From: Microbacterium binotii
GTDB lineage: Bacteria; Actinomycetota; Actinomycetes; Actinomycetales; Microbacteriaceae
Assembly (NCBI RefSeq): GCF_021398715.1
Contig: NZ_CP090347.1
Span: forward strand, 248,001-312,000
Direction: 5' to 3'
DNA: 64,000 nucleotides
Within the stretch, counting starts at the first letter, position 1; every line of letters starts with the position of its first letter. This document shows positions 63,888 through 64,000 of this stretch, one piece after another. The translations under genes and the position numbers were made by a program. The notes under the pieces are model-generated. The model was given only the letters and a program-made list of their open reading frames with translations, did not search any database and was not told the DNA's origin.

Positions 63888-64000
63888 TACGTGCGCTCCG
63901 CCATCGCCTCAAGGACCGCCTGGGTGCTGAGACGGATCGCATGCGACACCCAACCCGCGAGTAGACACACGAACCCCAGCGGCAGGAGCAGCCACGACAG
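63887..64000 (-). CDS. membrane protein, C-terminal part (runs off the window)
   Basis: Only the last 37 residues are in view: LSWLLLPLGFVCLLAGWVSH then AIRLSTQAVLEAMAERT. One helix and an amphipathic end. Its stop overlaps the next start, so it is coupled to the holin-like protein. Identity cannot be set without the rest. Confidence 0.5.
   Translation of the reverse strand: MSWLLLPLGFVCLLAGWVSHAIRLSTQAVLEAMAERT

Larger units (their letters stand above)
52477..64000. mobile_element. degraded prophage, left part (right end outside window)
   Basis: The element starts with an integrase and XRE repressor on the minus strand. A divergent operator region, an early rightward operon of overlapping small genes with a second tyrosine recombinase, a tail-type protein, a broken tail gene, minus-strand accessory genes and a possible holin pair follow. 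Terminase, portal, protease and capsid genes are missing between 59.2 and 60.7 kb. The attachment repeats cannot be defined without the right end. Confidence 0.8.

Overview
The window looks like a chromosomal segment of a high-GC actinobacterium of the Microbacteriaceae, most likely Microbacterium. The signs are very high GC, frequent GTG starts, the recurring GGATGCGG/GCATCCG word, the ftsH-folE-folP-folB-folK-DUF3180-PH-PH-panC-lysS gene order, a DevS/DevR-type two-component pair and a ClpC-type Clp ATPase. The genus is an inference from gene content, not from a search.

Layout. 0-9 kb: the end of tag, a degenerate serine-recombinase-like gene, an nhaP-type antiporter and mdh in one operon, a proline iminopeptidase, an aldehyde dehydrogenase, and a GAF histidine kinase with its NarL-type regulator. 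9-24 kb: DoxX with a DosR-like palindrome upstream, an acyltransferase-SGNH protein, a glutaredoxin, a GT2-GtrA glycosyltransferase, a deacetylase-like protein, an acyl-CoA synthetase, a PhzF protein, a fasciclin lipoprotein beside a sulfite-oxidase-family protein, a DUF72 protein, a copper chaperone with a CsoR-like operator, and an aldo/keto reductase divergent from a TetR regulator with two operators. 24.5-27.95 kb: a 3.3-kb island bounded by 105-bp perfect direct repeats that duplicate the 3' part of tRNA-Phe. It carries a secreted trypsin-like protease but no integrase. 27.9-28.25 kb: tRNA-Phe, tRNA-Asp and tRNA-Glu on the minus strand.

28.4-52.5 kb is mostly core: an M23 peptidase, ppa, tilS, hpt, ftsH, the folate operon running into two PH-domain proteins, a DUF2520 protein, panC and lysS, then DUF4192, cardiolipin synthase, an XRE/DUF2975 pair, clpC and an ArgA-like acetyltransferase. 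Within it, at 46.2-47.5 kb, a nuclease-like gene (DUF559/VSR fold) is bracketed by two pairs of 38-bp palindromes. A fifth copy lies alone at 6.67 kb. The five palindromes have equal core length and compensating outer arms, and the two pairs have equal spacing.

52.48-64 kb is a degraded prophage whose right end is outside the window. It has an integrase and XRE repressor (minus strand), an operator array, then a rightward early operon (excisionase-like HTH, a second tyrosine recombinase, a replication-type protein with iteron-like repeats, small regulators). It jumps from there straight to a tail-like protein and a broken tail gene. Terminase, portal, capsid and most tail genes are absent. 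Minus-strand accessory genes and a possible holin pair follow.

Across the window at least twelve genes have a TANNNT hexamer ending exactly 6 nt before the start codon, which suggests leaderless transcripts and supports several start choices.
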